Source: Leucocoprinus leucothites
Lineage: Eukaryota > Basidiomycota > Agaricomycetes > Agaricales > Agaricaceae
Reading direction: 5' to 3'
DNA length: 64,000 bases
Assembly: GCA_013368445.1 (NCBI GenBank)
Contig: JAACJO010000006.1
Coordinates: forward strand, 682,001-746,000
Shown here: positions 1 through 12,149 of the stretch, piece by piece
Layout of the letters: every line of letters begins with the position of its first letter
Position numbering within the stretch: position 1 is the stretch's first letter
Translations under genes and position numbers: made by a program
Notes under the pieces: generated by a model
The model's database searches: none
What the model was told of the DNA's origin: nothing
Seen by the model: only the letters and a program-made list of their open reading frames with translations

Positions 1-1
1 T

Positions 2-2029
2 GTCCCAATCAAGAAAGGGCAAGAAGGAATCCTTGACGCAGAATTTGCTGCACTTGGCCACAAGCAACTTCATAGAACTGTCAAAGAACAACTTGCAAAA
101 GGAGCAGGATTTGAAGAGCTTCGAGACATTACCCCAGAACAATACGCTGAAGAAGCAAGAAAATGACAAACTCCATTTCCAGACACCCCTGCAGAATCCA
201 ACAGGACCATTGAACCAACTATCGGAACAACCCCAAGAATTGGAGAAACCTCACAAGAAAATAATTCAGAGCCCAGAGTTGACACTTCAAGCTCAGAAGA
301 ATCTGAATCTGATGAAGAAGACAAAGAAAAAGACAAAGAAGGAACAGATAGTGGAGAAAGAAGCCAACAAAAATCTGAAGGAAATCGAACTGAAGAGGAA
401 CCAGAAGAACTTGCAAAGGCAATTGATAATCTCAAACTCAAATCCATCGAAAAGCCCAGAGTTGACAGACCCCCTTCTTACACCTTGAGCCCAGCCCTTG
501 GACATAGCCCAAGGTTCCTCAGTCCCATTACAAACCCTATCCCCTTTAGCTTTACCAATTCCCCCACCGGTATTGCCAGTACCAGTACCTTACCATCAAC
601 CAATCCCAACATTGCTACAGCCAGTACCACGATCACCGTACCTGCTAATACCCAACCAAAAGGGAAAGCAAAGGCAAATATCCCCAATACAGGAGGATCT
701 TCAAATCGGAGAAGTCCTACACCACCACCACCAAGACCACAAGGAGGACCACCAAGTCCCAGAGGTAATCCGCCTGGAGGACCAGGAGGACCAGGAGGAC
801 CAGGAGGAGGACCACCAAATCCTAATCCAAACCCCCCGCCAAATCCAATGGCACAACCTCAAGCAGGATTCCAACTCAAGTACCCAAAGCCCAACAGGTT
901 TGATGGCAACCCCAGCTATTACAGACCATGGATGACCGAAGTCGAACTCTACTTCGACTCATATGGTGTCACAGATGACCAAGCAAGAATCAACTACACC
1001 CTTGGATTACTCGATGGAGCTGCCAAATTATGGCAACAGGATTACAGACTTAGTCAAGCAACTGCAGCTACCCAAGCAGGATATGTTGCACACACCTTTG
1101 ACCAATTCAAGAATGCGCTTGAACAGTCATTCGCTCCAACACAACAGAGCTTTGAGGCTGAAAGAGAGCTCCGTTATTACAGACAACGAAGCAAATACAT
1201 CGAGGAGTACATCGCCAACTTTTCCGTCCTCGCCTCACGTGCAGGACTTCTGACAGCACTTCTCTCTGATCCTACTTCGCCAAAGGACTTGACAATGATG
1301 TCAGATTCGAAGCAATTTGAGCTGACCCCCAAACACTTGCACAGTGGAAAGCTGCTGCAAGACAAGCATACAAAGTTGTCCAAGAGCAAAAGAGATATCG
1401 CATTGGAAATTCTACTCCAGGATCTTCAAATAGATCAAGAAAGACCAAAAGAATAGTAGACAATACAGATCCCAACCACGATATAATGACATCCATAGTC
1501 AACCCATATCTAGACCCAGATGATCCGAGTGGGACATGGATATTGACAGAATATCAAGAGGAATATACAGATTATCAGTTGAAGACGATTGGGAAACAGA
1601 CGACGGAGGTATATACGAACTTGGAGCAGAGGATGATGATAATCCTGAAGAAGAGGAGAGTGAAGGAGAAGGCATCAATGAAACGTACAATGAAGGACCA
1701 AGCAACTCAGACAGAGATGTCTATGGTTCACTATACTCCCACATTATCAATAATGTTCTCACCGATGAACAGAGAGTTGCACTCAAAAGAGGAGAATGCT
1801 TCTTCTGCCACAAGAAAGGACATTTCGCTAAATCTTGTCCGGCAAGGCACAGGAAAGACAAACATGGGACCGAAGTCGACACAGAAGTCCAAGCCCAAAC
1901 CAAGGCAAGGGAATTGTAGACCTTTCAAAACTAAAATGAAAGATCCCAACGCCATGGTCTACAAAATACATAGATCAAGCTAGCAATGAAGATGATCCAT
2001 TTCAAGAATACTGAAACAAAAATTTTTGA
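2..2029 (+). pseudogene. Gy1-1 gag (structural protein), 5' incomplete and broken
   Basis: Gag forms the virus-like particle. The coding frame has codons starting at base 2. It reads an acidic, low-complexity N-terminal part, a Pro/Gly-rich tract (GGP repeats, about 770-850), then a Retrotrans_gag-type core (about 880-1250), and a CCHC zinc knuckle CFFCHKKGHFAKSC near 1800-1840. Breaks: an in-frame TGA near 165 (CGA in Gy1-4) and a one-base loss near 1250 compared with Gy1-4, after which the frame is wrong. Frame ends at TGA 2027-2029, right after an A AAT TTT slippery heptamer (2020-2026) that would bring ribosomes into pol. The open frame at 33-488 is a shadow frame. Confidence 0.85.
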
Positions 2030-5000
2030 GTACTCATGAAGATCAGATAGACGTCATTGATCTTCAATCGAACAAAGGATTAACAGTACATATACCAATA
2101 TTGCTCCATACAACTAAAGCAAAACACAACCTACAAGCACTACTCGATTCAGGAGCTAGTGGAGAATTCATTGACCCACAACTGGTCGACACTTACAACC
2201 TGCCAAAATTCAAAATGAAAAAGGCAATCAAAATCCGTAATGCTGACGGAACACAAAACTTATCAGGAAGTTGTACTCACTATACAAAATTAAAAATAGA
2301 AGTGAACAACAAGAGTATGACAATCTCTCCAAGAATAGTCAAACTTGGATCAAACCAACTATTCTTAGGAATCACATGGTTAAAGAGATTTAACCCTGAC
2401 GTTGATTGGCAGAAGCTGTCATTGCATTGGCGAGATGAAAACTCAAACACACGATCAAATTAACCAAAGCAAAAACTGATTCCATCAATCAGTTATATTA
2501 CGAAATCAATGTGAAGTCAAACACATCACAACAACTTCACAACTCGGCTACTAAACCTAAACGGGAATTGAACCTTATTAAAGCCATACCAAAGAAATTT
2601 CATCAGTTTCTCAAAGTCTTCAACAAAGACAAATCTGAGAAATTACCACCCAGACGTCCTTGGGACCACAAAATCAAGACTATACCCGAATTTGAACCCA
2701 AACGCATGCCAGTTTATCACATGCCACCTCAGGAGAGAACTGAACTTGACAAGTTTATTTCCAAAAACCTACGAAAGGGATATATTCAGAAATCCAAATC
2801 ACCTATGGCCTCTTCTTTCTTCTTTGTAGGAAAGAAAGGAGGAGACTTATGCCCATGTCAAGACTATCGATTCCTTAACAAGAATACGATAAAGAATGCT
2901 CACCCAATACCGAGCATATCACGAATCATGGATAAACTTAAAGGATCTAATTGGTTTACCAAGTTAGATGTCCGACTCAGATACAATAATGTCCAAATCC
3001 ATGAAGGACATGAATGGAAAGCAGCATTCCACACCCCTAATGGATTATACAAACCTACAGTCATGTTCTTTGGAATGACAAATTCACCCGCTACCTTCCA
3101 ATCCATGATGGATCATATATTCAAAGACCTTACTGAGAAAGGCGGAGTTATTATCTACATGGATGATATCCTTATCCATGTGAAAACAAAAGAACAACTC
3201 GAAAGACTTACTAAACAAGTCTTGAAGATTCTACAACAGAATGAGTTGTATTTAAAGACTGAGAAATGCGAATTCAAGAAGCAACGTCTAGAGTATCTCG
3301 GAGTTATCATAACTCCTGACTCTATCGAGATGGACCCAATTAAACTAAAGGGAATACAGGATTGGCCTGTACCCAAGTCTGTTCGAAATATCAGACAGTT
3401 TATTGGCTTCTGCAACTTCTATCGAAAATTCATTCACAACTTCTCAGCTATCACACAACCACTTAATGCATTACTTCGGAAAACCACAAAATTTGAATGG
3501 AACCCAGAAGCACAGAAAAGCTTTGAGAAGCTAAAGGAACAATTCCTTAAGCAACCTATTCTACAAATAGTAGACAAATCAAAACCATTTGAAATTGAAT
3601 GTGATGCATCAGCAGTTGCTACCAGTGCAGTATTACTCCAAAGAGATTCAAATGGAGATAAGCACCCTGTGGCTTACTATTCACAAACCCTCAACCCTGC
3701 TGAATGGAACTATCATGTGTCCGACCAAGAATTCCTTGCTATTATTAGAGCACTAAAGGAATGGTGACACTATCTCGAAGGATCAGCACACCCTATCATC
3801 ATATGGTCTGATCATGAGAACCTTACCAGATGGTGAGATCCACAACAATGAAATAGACGCCAAGCAAGATGGATGCTATACATGACACGCTTCCATTACT
3901 CCATAAAGCACTTGGCTGGAAATAAAAATACTCTTGCCGATGCACTCAGCAGATGACCCGATTTAGTACCAGAGGGAAAGGACAACGAAGATCTAGTTGC
4001 GATTCCATCAGAAAAATTCATTAAATTCCTTTCTGAGGAAATCACACATCAAATTAAAAATAACCAAACGAAGATCACCCCTTCTGAAAGATTTACTGAA
4101 GACAATGGCACCTATAAATATCAGGGAAGACATGTGATACCTGAAGATGCCGAACTCAAAAGAAGTCTTCTACAACATGTACATGATCATGAGACATCAG
4201 GACACCCAGGAACAGCCGAAACGTTCCGTAAACTATCTAAATTAGTTTACTGGCCTGGAATGAACACATATGTTCAGAACTATGTCAAAGGATGCCCTAT
4301 TTGTCAACAATACAAAATAAACCATCATCCGGTTAAACCACCGATGCAACCAATTAAAGGCCCTTCTTCCACAAGGCCCTTTTCCCAAATATCCATGGAT
4401 CTGATCACCGATCTACCACCTGACGATGGATATGATTGTATATTGTCCATAGTGGACCATGGACTTACGAAAGGGATAATTCTAACTCCAACAAAGAAGA
4501 CAGTAAATGCCGATGGCATTGCTGAAATTCTTATCGATAAAGTATTCTCAAAATATGGAACACCCAACAAAATTATCTCAGATTGAGATCCACAATTTGC
4601 TGCTAAATCAATGCAAAAACTATACGAAAAACTCAATATTACACCAGCCCTGTCTACAGCATATTATCCACAGACAGATGGTACTACCGAAAGATATAAT
4701 CAGGAAATCGAGTTTTATTTAGCAGTTTACATGTCACAAAATCCAACCATATGGAAACGAGCACTTCCAATGATTGAATTTGTACACAATACGAAACCCC
4801 ATTCTGGAAGAAAACACTCACCATACAAATTAATCTTAGGATACAACCCACAAGCATTTATCTCAGACACAGAAACAGATACACCTTCTATCGATGAGAA
4901 GTCTTTATTCTTAGAACAAGTTCGAGAAGCAGCTTTAGAGGCACATGAACAAACACATCTAATGATGGCTCAATGAAAGAACCAACCCTGGACGCCATTC

Positions 5001-5438
5001 AAAGTAGGAGACTGAGTTTGGTTAGATAACCAAAATCTCCCTTTGCCCTATGCTTCTAAGAAGCTAAATCAAAGAAGAGAAGGTCCCTTTACTATTATTA
5101 GAAAAACCTCTCCAGTCAACTACGAACTCAAACTACCACCAAAGTGGAAAATTCACAACAAGTTCCATGCTTCACTTCTCATGCCAGTCACTGAGAACGA
5201 CATATATGGGAAACATAACCCTAAACCACCACCTATTCTTGTATCTGGAGAAGAACAATATGAAGTTGAAGCAGTCCTAAATCATAGAACTCACAGACTA
5301 CGTTCTGGAACAAAAATAGAATACCTAATACGTTGGAAAGGATACGGACCAACTGAAGACTCATGGGAACCAGAGAAAAATCTTGAAAATTCAAACGAAA
5401 TTATTCAAGAGTATAAAAACCAGCACAATATCTCTTAA
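2020..5438 (+). pseudogene. Gy1-1 pol: protease, RT, RNase H, integrase, chromodomain (broken)
   Basis: Polyprotein in the -1 frame relative to gag. Protease with LDSGAS (Asp codon 2146-2148), then RT with the YMDD catalytic motif at 3156-3167, RNase H starting at the ECDAS motif (near 3600), integrase zinc finger (H-H-C-C, about 4170-4310) and DDE core (first Asp 4398, second near 4587, Glu in YNQEIEF near 4700), and a C-terminal chromodomain (about 5258-5425, YLIRWKGYGPTEDSWEP). The chromodomain is the part thought to steer integration to chromatin marks. Stops include TGA at 3765-3767 and near 3834 and 4584 where Gy1-4 has CGA. There is also a frame change near 2460. It cannot encode a working polyprotein. 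Confidence 0.9.
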
Positions 5439-5453
5439 CATTCCCCAGCTTCA

Positions 5454-6803
5454 ATGACTACTCCAGAAGTCAGTGAACAACCAACAGTCCCAGTTTTTGG
5501 AACTATTCTCTGCAAATCGCCCTCATCTCTTACCCCTCCTGTTACACCAACCAACACCATCGACGATGCAAACAAGGTCAAAGAAAGTCCTGATCTTGCC
5601 CCATCGCAAGAACAAGGCACCCCTTCCCCTGCTGGAGATAGTGCAGGCGGAAACACTAAGAGTGAAAACTCTTCACCCTATTCGGAGAATGCCACCCTAC
5701 GACGCGCATTTCTTCGAAAACAGACAGCCGTTGACTTTTTGTCTGCCTACGGCAGCAATCCTAGACTCACTTCATATGTCTACAACATCGGGAATCGCCT
5801 TGATGCTCTCACTTCTGCACGAAGTGAGTACAAGTGTCTCCAGGAAGAAATGGACTTCTACATTGGTGACCTGGCACGCCATATCCCTCGGGGTCCCTAT
5901 ACTCCGAACATCGTCGGATGCATCCAACGCACTGACCCAGATGGAAATTACTTCACTATGCTCAACCGTCAACAAACTCCAAACGGACGTTCATCACATC
6001 CTGAGCGCCCCTCAGCTAATGACAAAGGAGAAACTACCTCTCCTAGTGTCAAACCTCAGCAACGTGATGATGTGGCTACACACCATGCCATATTACCAAG
6101 TACACCCCCTCCAACACCTACTAACCAACCTTCTCGAAATACCAATTGAGATGCGACTCGGTCTGGATGTACTAGTCGAACCTGCGACATATGTCACGGA
6201 ATGGGTCATATCAAGACGCTTTGCCTGGGATATTATTGCACCTGGTGTGATACTTTCACCCCCGGCCATTTCACCAAGTATTGTACCCGAAATCCTTATA
6301 AAGGAGTTGCTCGACGGGACCTACCCCCAGTCACCCTGGCAGCACTTTCCATTACCGAAGGAGTCGATGCCACCAAGGCTCTTGCTCTGCAGTCCATCTC
6401 CGGACCTAACAGAGTACAGCCTGGACAGCCCGGTGTACCAACCAGCAATCACTGCACCCCCATCACCGATGCTGTCGGACTTCGATCCGAACGACATAAT
6501 CCAACATCCACAGCCGTTAACACCACCACTCTCAGCCCCACCTACAACCCTCCTTTTATGCTGTGACGAGGCCGTAAACCCGCACCACAAGGATGACAGT
6601 ATGGTCATCTCAAGACCTCAGTCTGTTCCTCCCATCCAAACCATCGAGGACAAAGCCCGAATGGACACCCCCATCATGGTGGGACTACTCACATCCATGA
6701 GGGAGAACGCCCCCTTACACCACCATACAAAGATGGCAATTACGAATCTTATTATGATGATGAAGCCAACTTCAACATAGATGGTGAAGGTAATTTACCT
6801 TAG
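5454..6803 (+). pseudogene. Gy1-1 ORF3: zinc-knuckle accessory protein (broken)
   Basis: A third reading frame lies between the chromodomain and the 3' LTR, starting MTTPEVSEQ 15 bases after the pol stop. It is Ser/Pro/Thr-rich at the N-terminus, has a central helical-looking part, then two cysteine knuckles near 6180-6290 (first C-x2-C-x4-H-x4-C, second C-x2-C-x6-H-x4-C), then an Arg/Pro-rich tail. The same ORF is in Gy1-4 (44304-45653). It is broken here by TGA at 6147-6149 (CGA in Gy1-4) and another TGA near 6564. Chromoviruses do not usually have this ORF. I do not recognise the family; nucleic-acid binding is an inference from the knuckles. Confidence 0.75.
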
Positions 6804-6853
6804 TGACTTAGATAGTTACTAAGATGTGGACATCTTAGCTAGGAAAGGGATAA

Positions 6854-7493
6854 TGTTATGTATATTGATTATATCTAGCATTTGTTCCATCTACAATACA
6901 AAGTCGATATTAGCTTTACTTAAGTAATATCGCAATTATGTTTTCCACTTTGTTTGTCATTGTTTTCTTTAGTTTGTTTTGACTCATTGTGACATATTTG
7001 GTTTTGTTTACATTTGATGACATGTGATTATTAAATATAGCTGTGCTATATTTGGACTTACCTTGTGATTGATCAGATGATCAAAGAAGAACTTCTTTAG
7101 AAGAACTTCTAAAGCTTCTTTGACAGATCGCGTCTTATATAGTTTAATTAGCGTTAAGGAAGCTGTATGCTTCTCTTCTTTCATTAGAAGCCCTTAGCCC
7201 TAGTTAATATTAGATACAGACTTGTATCATATATAAGTCGTCAACATCTACCAAGGAGAAACATTGTTTCTACTTGGTTAGGTGGAGACTCAATACGAGC
7301 CTTTATCTACACAAAGTCAAATTGAACTTAAGCCCTAAGATCTCAATTACCAAGTCTTTAACTCTTATAATTGCTGTATTATAACTCTGACTTTGTAAAC
7401 GACTTTGTCGCTTACCGAGAAGGAGTCCCCTTTGATAAGATCCACTCAATACTTATCGCGCCAGCTTAGGACCGGGCCGGCGTTACTATAACA
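6854..7493 (+). repeat. Gy1-1 3' LTR (640 bp)
   Basis: Starts TGTTATG and ends ATAACA. It follows a purine tract (aggaaaggga, 6841-6850) plus TAA, the same arrangement as the 3' LTR of Gy1-4. It contains a TATATAAG promoter box and the region that pairs with the primer-binding site in Gy1-4. Six other copies of this LTR occur in the window. Confidence 0.93.
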
Positions 7494-8527
7494 TACACAT
7501 TGTTGATAATAAAAGGAGATTTATTGAAAGGTTGTCCAATAGGAGTATCTCTGGGTTTTCTTTGGGGTTTAAGTGCTGATGCATCCTTTTGCGAAGGTGT
7601 GCTTACTCCTGCTCCTCTGATATCATGAGATCTCTATCACTGCTGATTGTTGTCTTATTCTGCAAAAGCTCATCCCTGACTGTAATAATGTCTACTAGTC
7701 AGTAGTCAAGTGCTGACATGTCCTGTTAGTTTCCAACTAATCTGGTTCTATAGTCAAGTGGGTCATTCAGTGCCCATGCAGAATTTCTCCATCTTTCACA
7801 AAAGGGTATACTTCTGCTGTAGCAATGTTGGAATGATAGGACTTCCATGAATGTGCATAAGTGCCTGTCTGGATCAGAAGGCTAAGCCTTTGATTTCTCT
7901 GATCAGTTAGTCTGTAATTGTTCTTTTGAGAAAGACTGCAACCAGATCAATACCCAGGTTATAGGCTAAGATCACAAAGAGTCATAGGGTGCACATCCTG
8001 ACTGTGTTTGCTAAGTCTTGACATCATCCCATAGCCTCTTGTTACTCTTGATCATTAATGGTCATTTTGTGAATGTGCTGTGCTTTTGTGAATGTGTGTG
8101 TTATACTAGGGTCTTACAGTAGGATTCCTCAATGTCTATACAGTCACCCAATATATTGACTATACCATTGAAATTAATGATTTCATGGCTAATGCTGTTT
8201 GGGCTGTAACACCACTGATGTAACAGCTATCATAGTTAGATGTCCAATTGTTCAGACCCAAACACAATGTCCATAAAACCATCATTGTCTGTTTATCTAT
8301 CTCAATAGTCCATTCTGAATCAAACTGTGAAACTGTTCCTCCTTATCCTTGTGATGACATCCACCCAATTGTACTCATCCCAATCAACATGAAACCTTTC
8401 TTCCTTGATGTCAAACTTCCCAATGTATTCCTCCCAATCAAGCAGGGCTGTCTTGGACTGGGTAGCTGTGTCAGCATCTAGAATAATCAAGTCACAGTGG
8501 GTGTCAATCAGATCAATGTTTATAACA
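7494..8527. other. Non-element spacer; possible decayed coding frame on minus strand
   Basis: No recognised gene. AT-rich sequence between Gy1-1 and the Gy1-2 fragment. On the minus strand from about 8500 to 8300 there is an open frame that reads like protein (acidic and aromatic, for example KTALLDWEEYIGKFDIKEE) and ends near 8300 without an obvious start. It could be the remnant of another transposon or host gene; nothing identifies it. The plus ORF at 8248-8481 is its shadow. Confidence 0.35.
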
Positions 8528-9545
8528 AAGGAGATACTGCATTGGAAATTCTAATCCAAGATCTTCAAACTGATCAAGAAAGACCAAAAGGAATAATCAA
8601 CCATATGGATCCCAACCACAATTTAATGACATCCATAGTCAACCCATATCTAGACCCAGATGATCTGAATGGGACATGGATATCAACAGAATATCAAGAA
8701 GCATATACCAACTATCAATTGAAGATGATTGGGAAGCAGATGACGGAGGTATATACAAACTTGGTGCAGAGGATGATGATAATCCTGAAGAAGAGGAGAG
8801 TGAAGGAGAAGGCATCAATGAAATGAACAACAAAGGACCAAGCAGTCCAGACAGGGATATCTATGGATCACTCTACCACCACATCATGAATAATGTTCTC
8901 ACTCACAAACAGAGAGTTGCACTCAAGAGAGGAGAATGTTTCTTCTACCACAAGAAGGGACATTTTGCTAAATCTTGTCTGGCAAGGAAGATTTGGTTTA
9001 AGTCAGTCAGAAAGACAAACATGGGACTGAAGCAGATGCAGAAGTCCAAGCCCAAACCAAAGCAAGGGAATTGTAGACCTTTCAAGCCTAAAAGGAAAGA
9101 TCCCAATGCCATGGTCTATGAAATAGATCAAGCAAGTGACAACAATGATCCATTTCAAGAATACTCAAATGAAAATTTTAGAATACTCATGAAGATCAGA
9201 TAGACATCATCAATCTTCAATCAAATGAAGGTAATAGTACATGTACCAATATTGCTCCATATGACTAGAGCAAAACACAACCTACAAGCACTACTTGATT
9301 CAGGAGCTAGTGGAGAATTTATTGACCCACAACTAGTCAATACTTACAACCTGCCAAAATTCAAAATGAAAAAGGCAATCAAAATCCATAATGCCAATGG
9401 AACACAAAATCTATCAGGAAGTTGTACTCACTATACAAAATTAAAAATAGAAGTGAACAACAAGATTATGATGATCTCTCCAAGAATAGTCAAACTTGGA
9501 TCAAACCAACTATTCTTAGGAATCACATGGTTAAAGAGATTCAAC

Positions 9546-10368
9546 TGTTACAACTTTACTCAGTTCTAGTACTTCTCATGTCAGTTTCTATTTTCATATT
9601 TACCCCACTCCTATGTCATAGTTGTCAAGATTTGCGAAATACCGGCATACCGGCGCTTACTAAGAGCGTGAAAGTTACAGAGAGGTCAGTTGTTGGCTTC
9701 AGTGTATATGCTGCACCCTTCCAATATTGCGTTGACCGATTTGGTCTACAAGGAAGATGACAGACAGTGCAAATTGGAATTCAACGCTGAAGGAATAATG
9801 GACAGAGAGTTCAGAGTGGAATCTTAGTTGATATTCAGAATGAATAATACATGAGCTAGTAGTGACATATTTAAGATAACACAAAATTGGACAAATAACA
9901 CGTAAATATTGCAAAGCTCACAATGCAACAATAAACAAATAAACAGATAAATGAAAAGTAAATAGACAATGACAAACGCAACGCGACGGAGAATGATAAA
10001 CATAAATGGAATGGCAGAAACGAATATGAGCGCAAATGAAAGAAGGATAGAATGATGAGCGGAGACAGGCTGCAAAATATTTATAGAAATGATAGATAAT
10101 GAAAAATCGTGGGAATCGGAAATCGAAAAAGTAGTCGGAGATCAAATTGGAGAGGTCACAATCGCAGATCGTGACAATAGTCCACATCATAGCCTATGTC
10201 ATAGTTACCTGAGTCCTCTGACTCATACCTACTGGGATCCACTTCCTTATGTATATATAGATCCCTAGGTAGAGTGTATTCTTTATGCTTTACCAATTGT
10301 ATCTTTCCCTTTCCCATTCTCAAGCCTTTGCCAGAGTTGCAACCTGAGTTCTGATGAAAGTCATAACA
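9546..10368 (+). repeat. Gy2-1 5' LTR, interrupted by a solo LTR-a
   Basis: TGTTACAAC...TCATAACA. It is made of 9546-9622 and 10182-10368; removing the nested LTR-a and its duplicated atagt leaves about 264 bp, close to the 240-bp 3' LTR and the 266-bp LTR of Gy2-3. Confidence 0.9.
9623..10176 (-). repeat. Solo LTR-a (554 bp), TSD atagt
   Basis: Starts TGTCAAG and ends GTGACA, flanked by perfect atagt at 9618-9622 and 10177-10181. A second copy is at 30910-31455. Orientation is taken from a TATAAATA box on the minus strand near 10080. No internal region of this family is in the window, so the parent element is unknown. Confidence 0.85.
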
Positions 10369-10381
10369 TTTGGTAAAGTAT
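10252..10381 (+). promoter_or_regulatory. Gy2-1 LTR promoter, self-primer and primer-binding site
   Basis: TATATATAG lies at 10252-10260. About 30 bp downstream, where transcription should start, is ATGCTTTACCAA (10285-10296). One base after the LTR end is TTGGTAAAGTAT (10370-10381), complementary to it except for one base; in Gy2-3 the site is TTGGTAAAGCAT, a full 12-base complement of this sequence. This fits reverse transcription primed by the 5' end of the element's own RNA, as established for Tf1. The start site itself is inferred. Confidence 0.65.
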
Positions 10382-10399
10382 CCTCACTCACCTTGCAAT

Positions 10400-12146
10400 G
10401 GAGTATTGCCAACATCACAAGTAATACCAATCACTAGAAGAAGTAACCAAACAACAACAGTTACACACAATAGCGTCTAATGCTGAAGAAGACTTCCTTG
10501 CAGAAGAAGATGCCCAAAGAGAATGTGGAGCTGAACAAATAGAAGAACCACCCATCACAGATGAAGAAGAATCCTCAGACAAAGAGGAAGAAGTAGCAGA
10601 CAACAGTGAAGAAGCAACAGATGACAAAGAAGAACAACCCACACCCCCCAGAAGTGCACACCTCGAACAAGAGGTAGAAAGATTGGAAGAAGGACTCAGA
10701 TCACTACAAATCAGCTGAAGAAACTCAAATGAAATGATGGATGCCACTACCCCTATGTTCAATACCAAATCCCTGGTTCCAGAACTAGGATTTTTTGATG
10801 GAACATAATTGAAGTTCAAGGATTGGTGGAGATCAATGCTCCTATACCTCAAATTCAACAAAATCAATGATGCAGATGACAAAGTAACAGCAATCATATC
10901 ATGACTCAAAGGAGGCACATGTTAAGCGCGCAAACGCTATGGATAGGGAGCCGACGTCAAAGACCGGTTGGACAGAGGTGTGACAGAGGTAAGGCAGGAG
11001 CCAGTCGTCGGATGTGGGAGCGGGTCGTGGCCTCAACTTATGTGTTGTGCCAACTACTGACACTTGACCCGGATTTCAGACAAGTAGGAGAACAGAGGAC
11101 GAACAGAGAGCAGAGGAAAGTAGCGTATCGCTAAGTTGATTATCAGACTGAGGAATCCAAGTACAAAGTCGTGCTACTTATATACGATGCTGAATATAGG
11201 ATCGGATAAGGAAAACAAGCAAAGTAGTAAACGGAGAAATAATCAAAGTGGAGTCCGCAAATTTTACAAGGCTAGAAGATAGAAAATTTACTATTAAACG
11301 GTTGTCAGAAAATTTCGACAAGGCAGTATGAATTAATAAAATGGAAGGTGTCAGAATAAGTCCGAAGGTGAAAGACTGATACAAACCGAAGTAACCGATA
11401 TTCGAAAACAGATAGGAGTTCATGAAAATAATACTAAGTTCGAACCATCAGCCGTTCTTGAGGTTCAGCTCATGACAGCACAGCAGGAGATTTTACTCAG
11501 ATGGAGCTGGATGCCCTGAATGCTAGGGCAGACACCACAGATTGGAACACATGGAAAACAAATTTCAAAGGACTCTTTAGTGATGATACACTCAAAATCA
11601 ATGTGAATGGAGAATCAAAAGTTTCAAGCAAAACAAGAAGCACACAGCTGACTTCTTAATCGAATTCAAAGTGCTCAAGACACAAGCAAAGACCAACAAA
11701 ACCCACACCATATTTCTACTAAAGAAAAATATGCATGCAGACATCATCAAGGCAATCCTAGGGTACCCCCCGAGTCAATCCCAAAAACCTACACAGCATG
11801 GAAAACAGCCATACTTTCCATCAGACAAGGCTTTGAATCCACAGAAAGGAGTGAACCCATACTGGAACAGGAATAACATATGGAGGAGCTGGCCAACCCA
11901 TGGAGAGAGGTGTCAATTTGGATAATCACTCCCAAAGTACAATGAGCAAGGAAAGCCCAAATGCTACAACTGCAACAAATACAGACACATGGCAAAAGAA
12001 TGCAGACAGCCAAAGGCAGAAGATGCTACAACTGTGGAAAGAGAGGCCACGGAGCCAAAGACTGCAGGAGCCCAAAAACAAAAGTTAGAGGAGTAGAGGT
12101 AGAAGAGAAAGACAACAAGGAGGATTTTCAGAATGGCTCGGAGTAG
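10400..12146 (+). pseudogene. Gy2-1 gag, interrupted by LTR-b and broken
   Basis: Begins with an acidic region (DEEESSDKEEE), then a coiled region and a Retrotrans_gag-like core (FKDWWRSMLLYLKF). The core is interrupted by the solo LTR-b at 10920-11477 and resumes AGDFTQMELDALNAR. The C-terminus has two CCHC knuckles near 11960-12070 (the second is [14 protein letters not shown]). There are stops (for example TAA in the GT-LKF stretch near 10806) and a frameshift near 11620. The better preserved copy is in Gy2-3 (27954-29069). Confidence 0.85.
10920..11477 (-). repeat. Solo LTR-b (558 bp), TSD gcaca
   Basis: TGTTAAGCGCGCAAAC...CTCATGACA, flanked by gcaca at 10915-10919 and 11478-11482. The LTR's TATA box (TATATAAG) reads on the minus strand near 11180. 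Three more copies: 22339-22898, 26285-26817 and a truncated inverted one at 24077-24543. Confidence 0.9.
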
Positions 12147-12149
12147 GCG

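Larger units (their letters stand above)
1..7493 (+). mobile_element. Gy1-1: chromodomain Ty3/Gypsy retrotransposon, 5' part outside window
   Basis: The order is gag, aspartic protease, reverse transcriptase, RNase H, integrase, chromodomain, a third ORF, purine tract and 3' LTR, as in chromoviruses (Ty3/Gypsy). The 5' LTR and the start of gag lie left of the window. The copy is dead: several CGA codons have become TGA and there are frameshifts. It is collinear with Gy1-4 (37086-46333), which allows the frames to be assigned by comparison. The bases right of the LTR are tacac; the matching left flank cannot be seen. Confidence 0.93.

Noticed and set aside
33..488. 151-codon ORF, and its equivalent at 38231-38680
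   Set aside because: They are in a shadow frame; the real gag frame in both copies is acidic and continuous with the gag core.
7060..7130. CRISPR-like or regulatory palindromes (AAGAAGAACTTCTTTAGAAG)
   Set aside because: It is a structural inverted repeat present in every Gy1 LTR copy, not an array.
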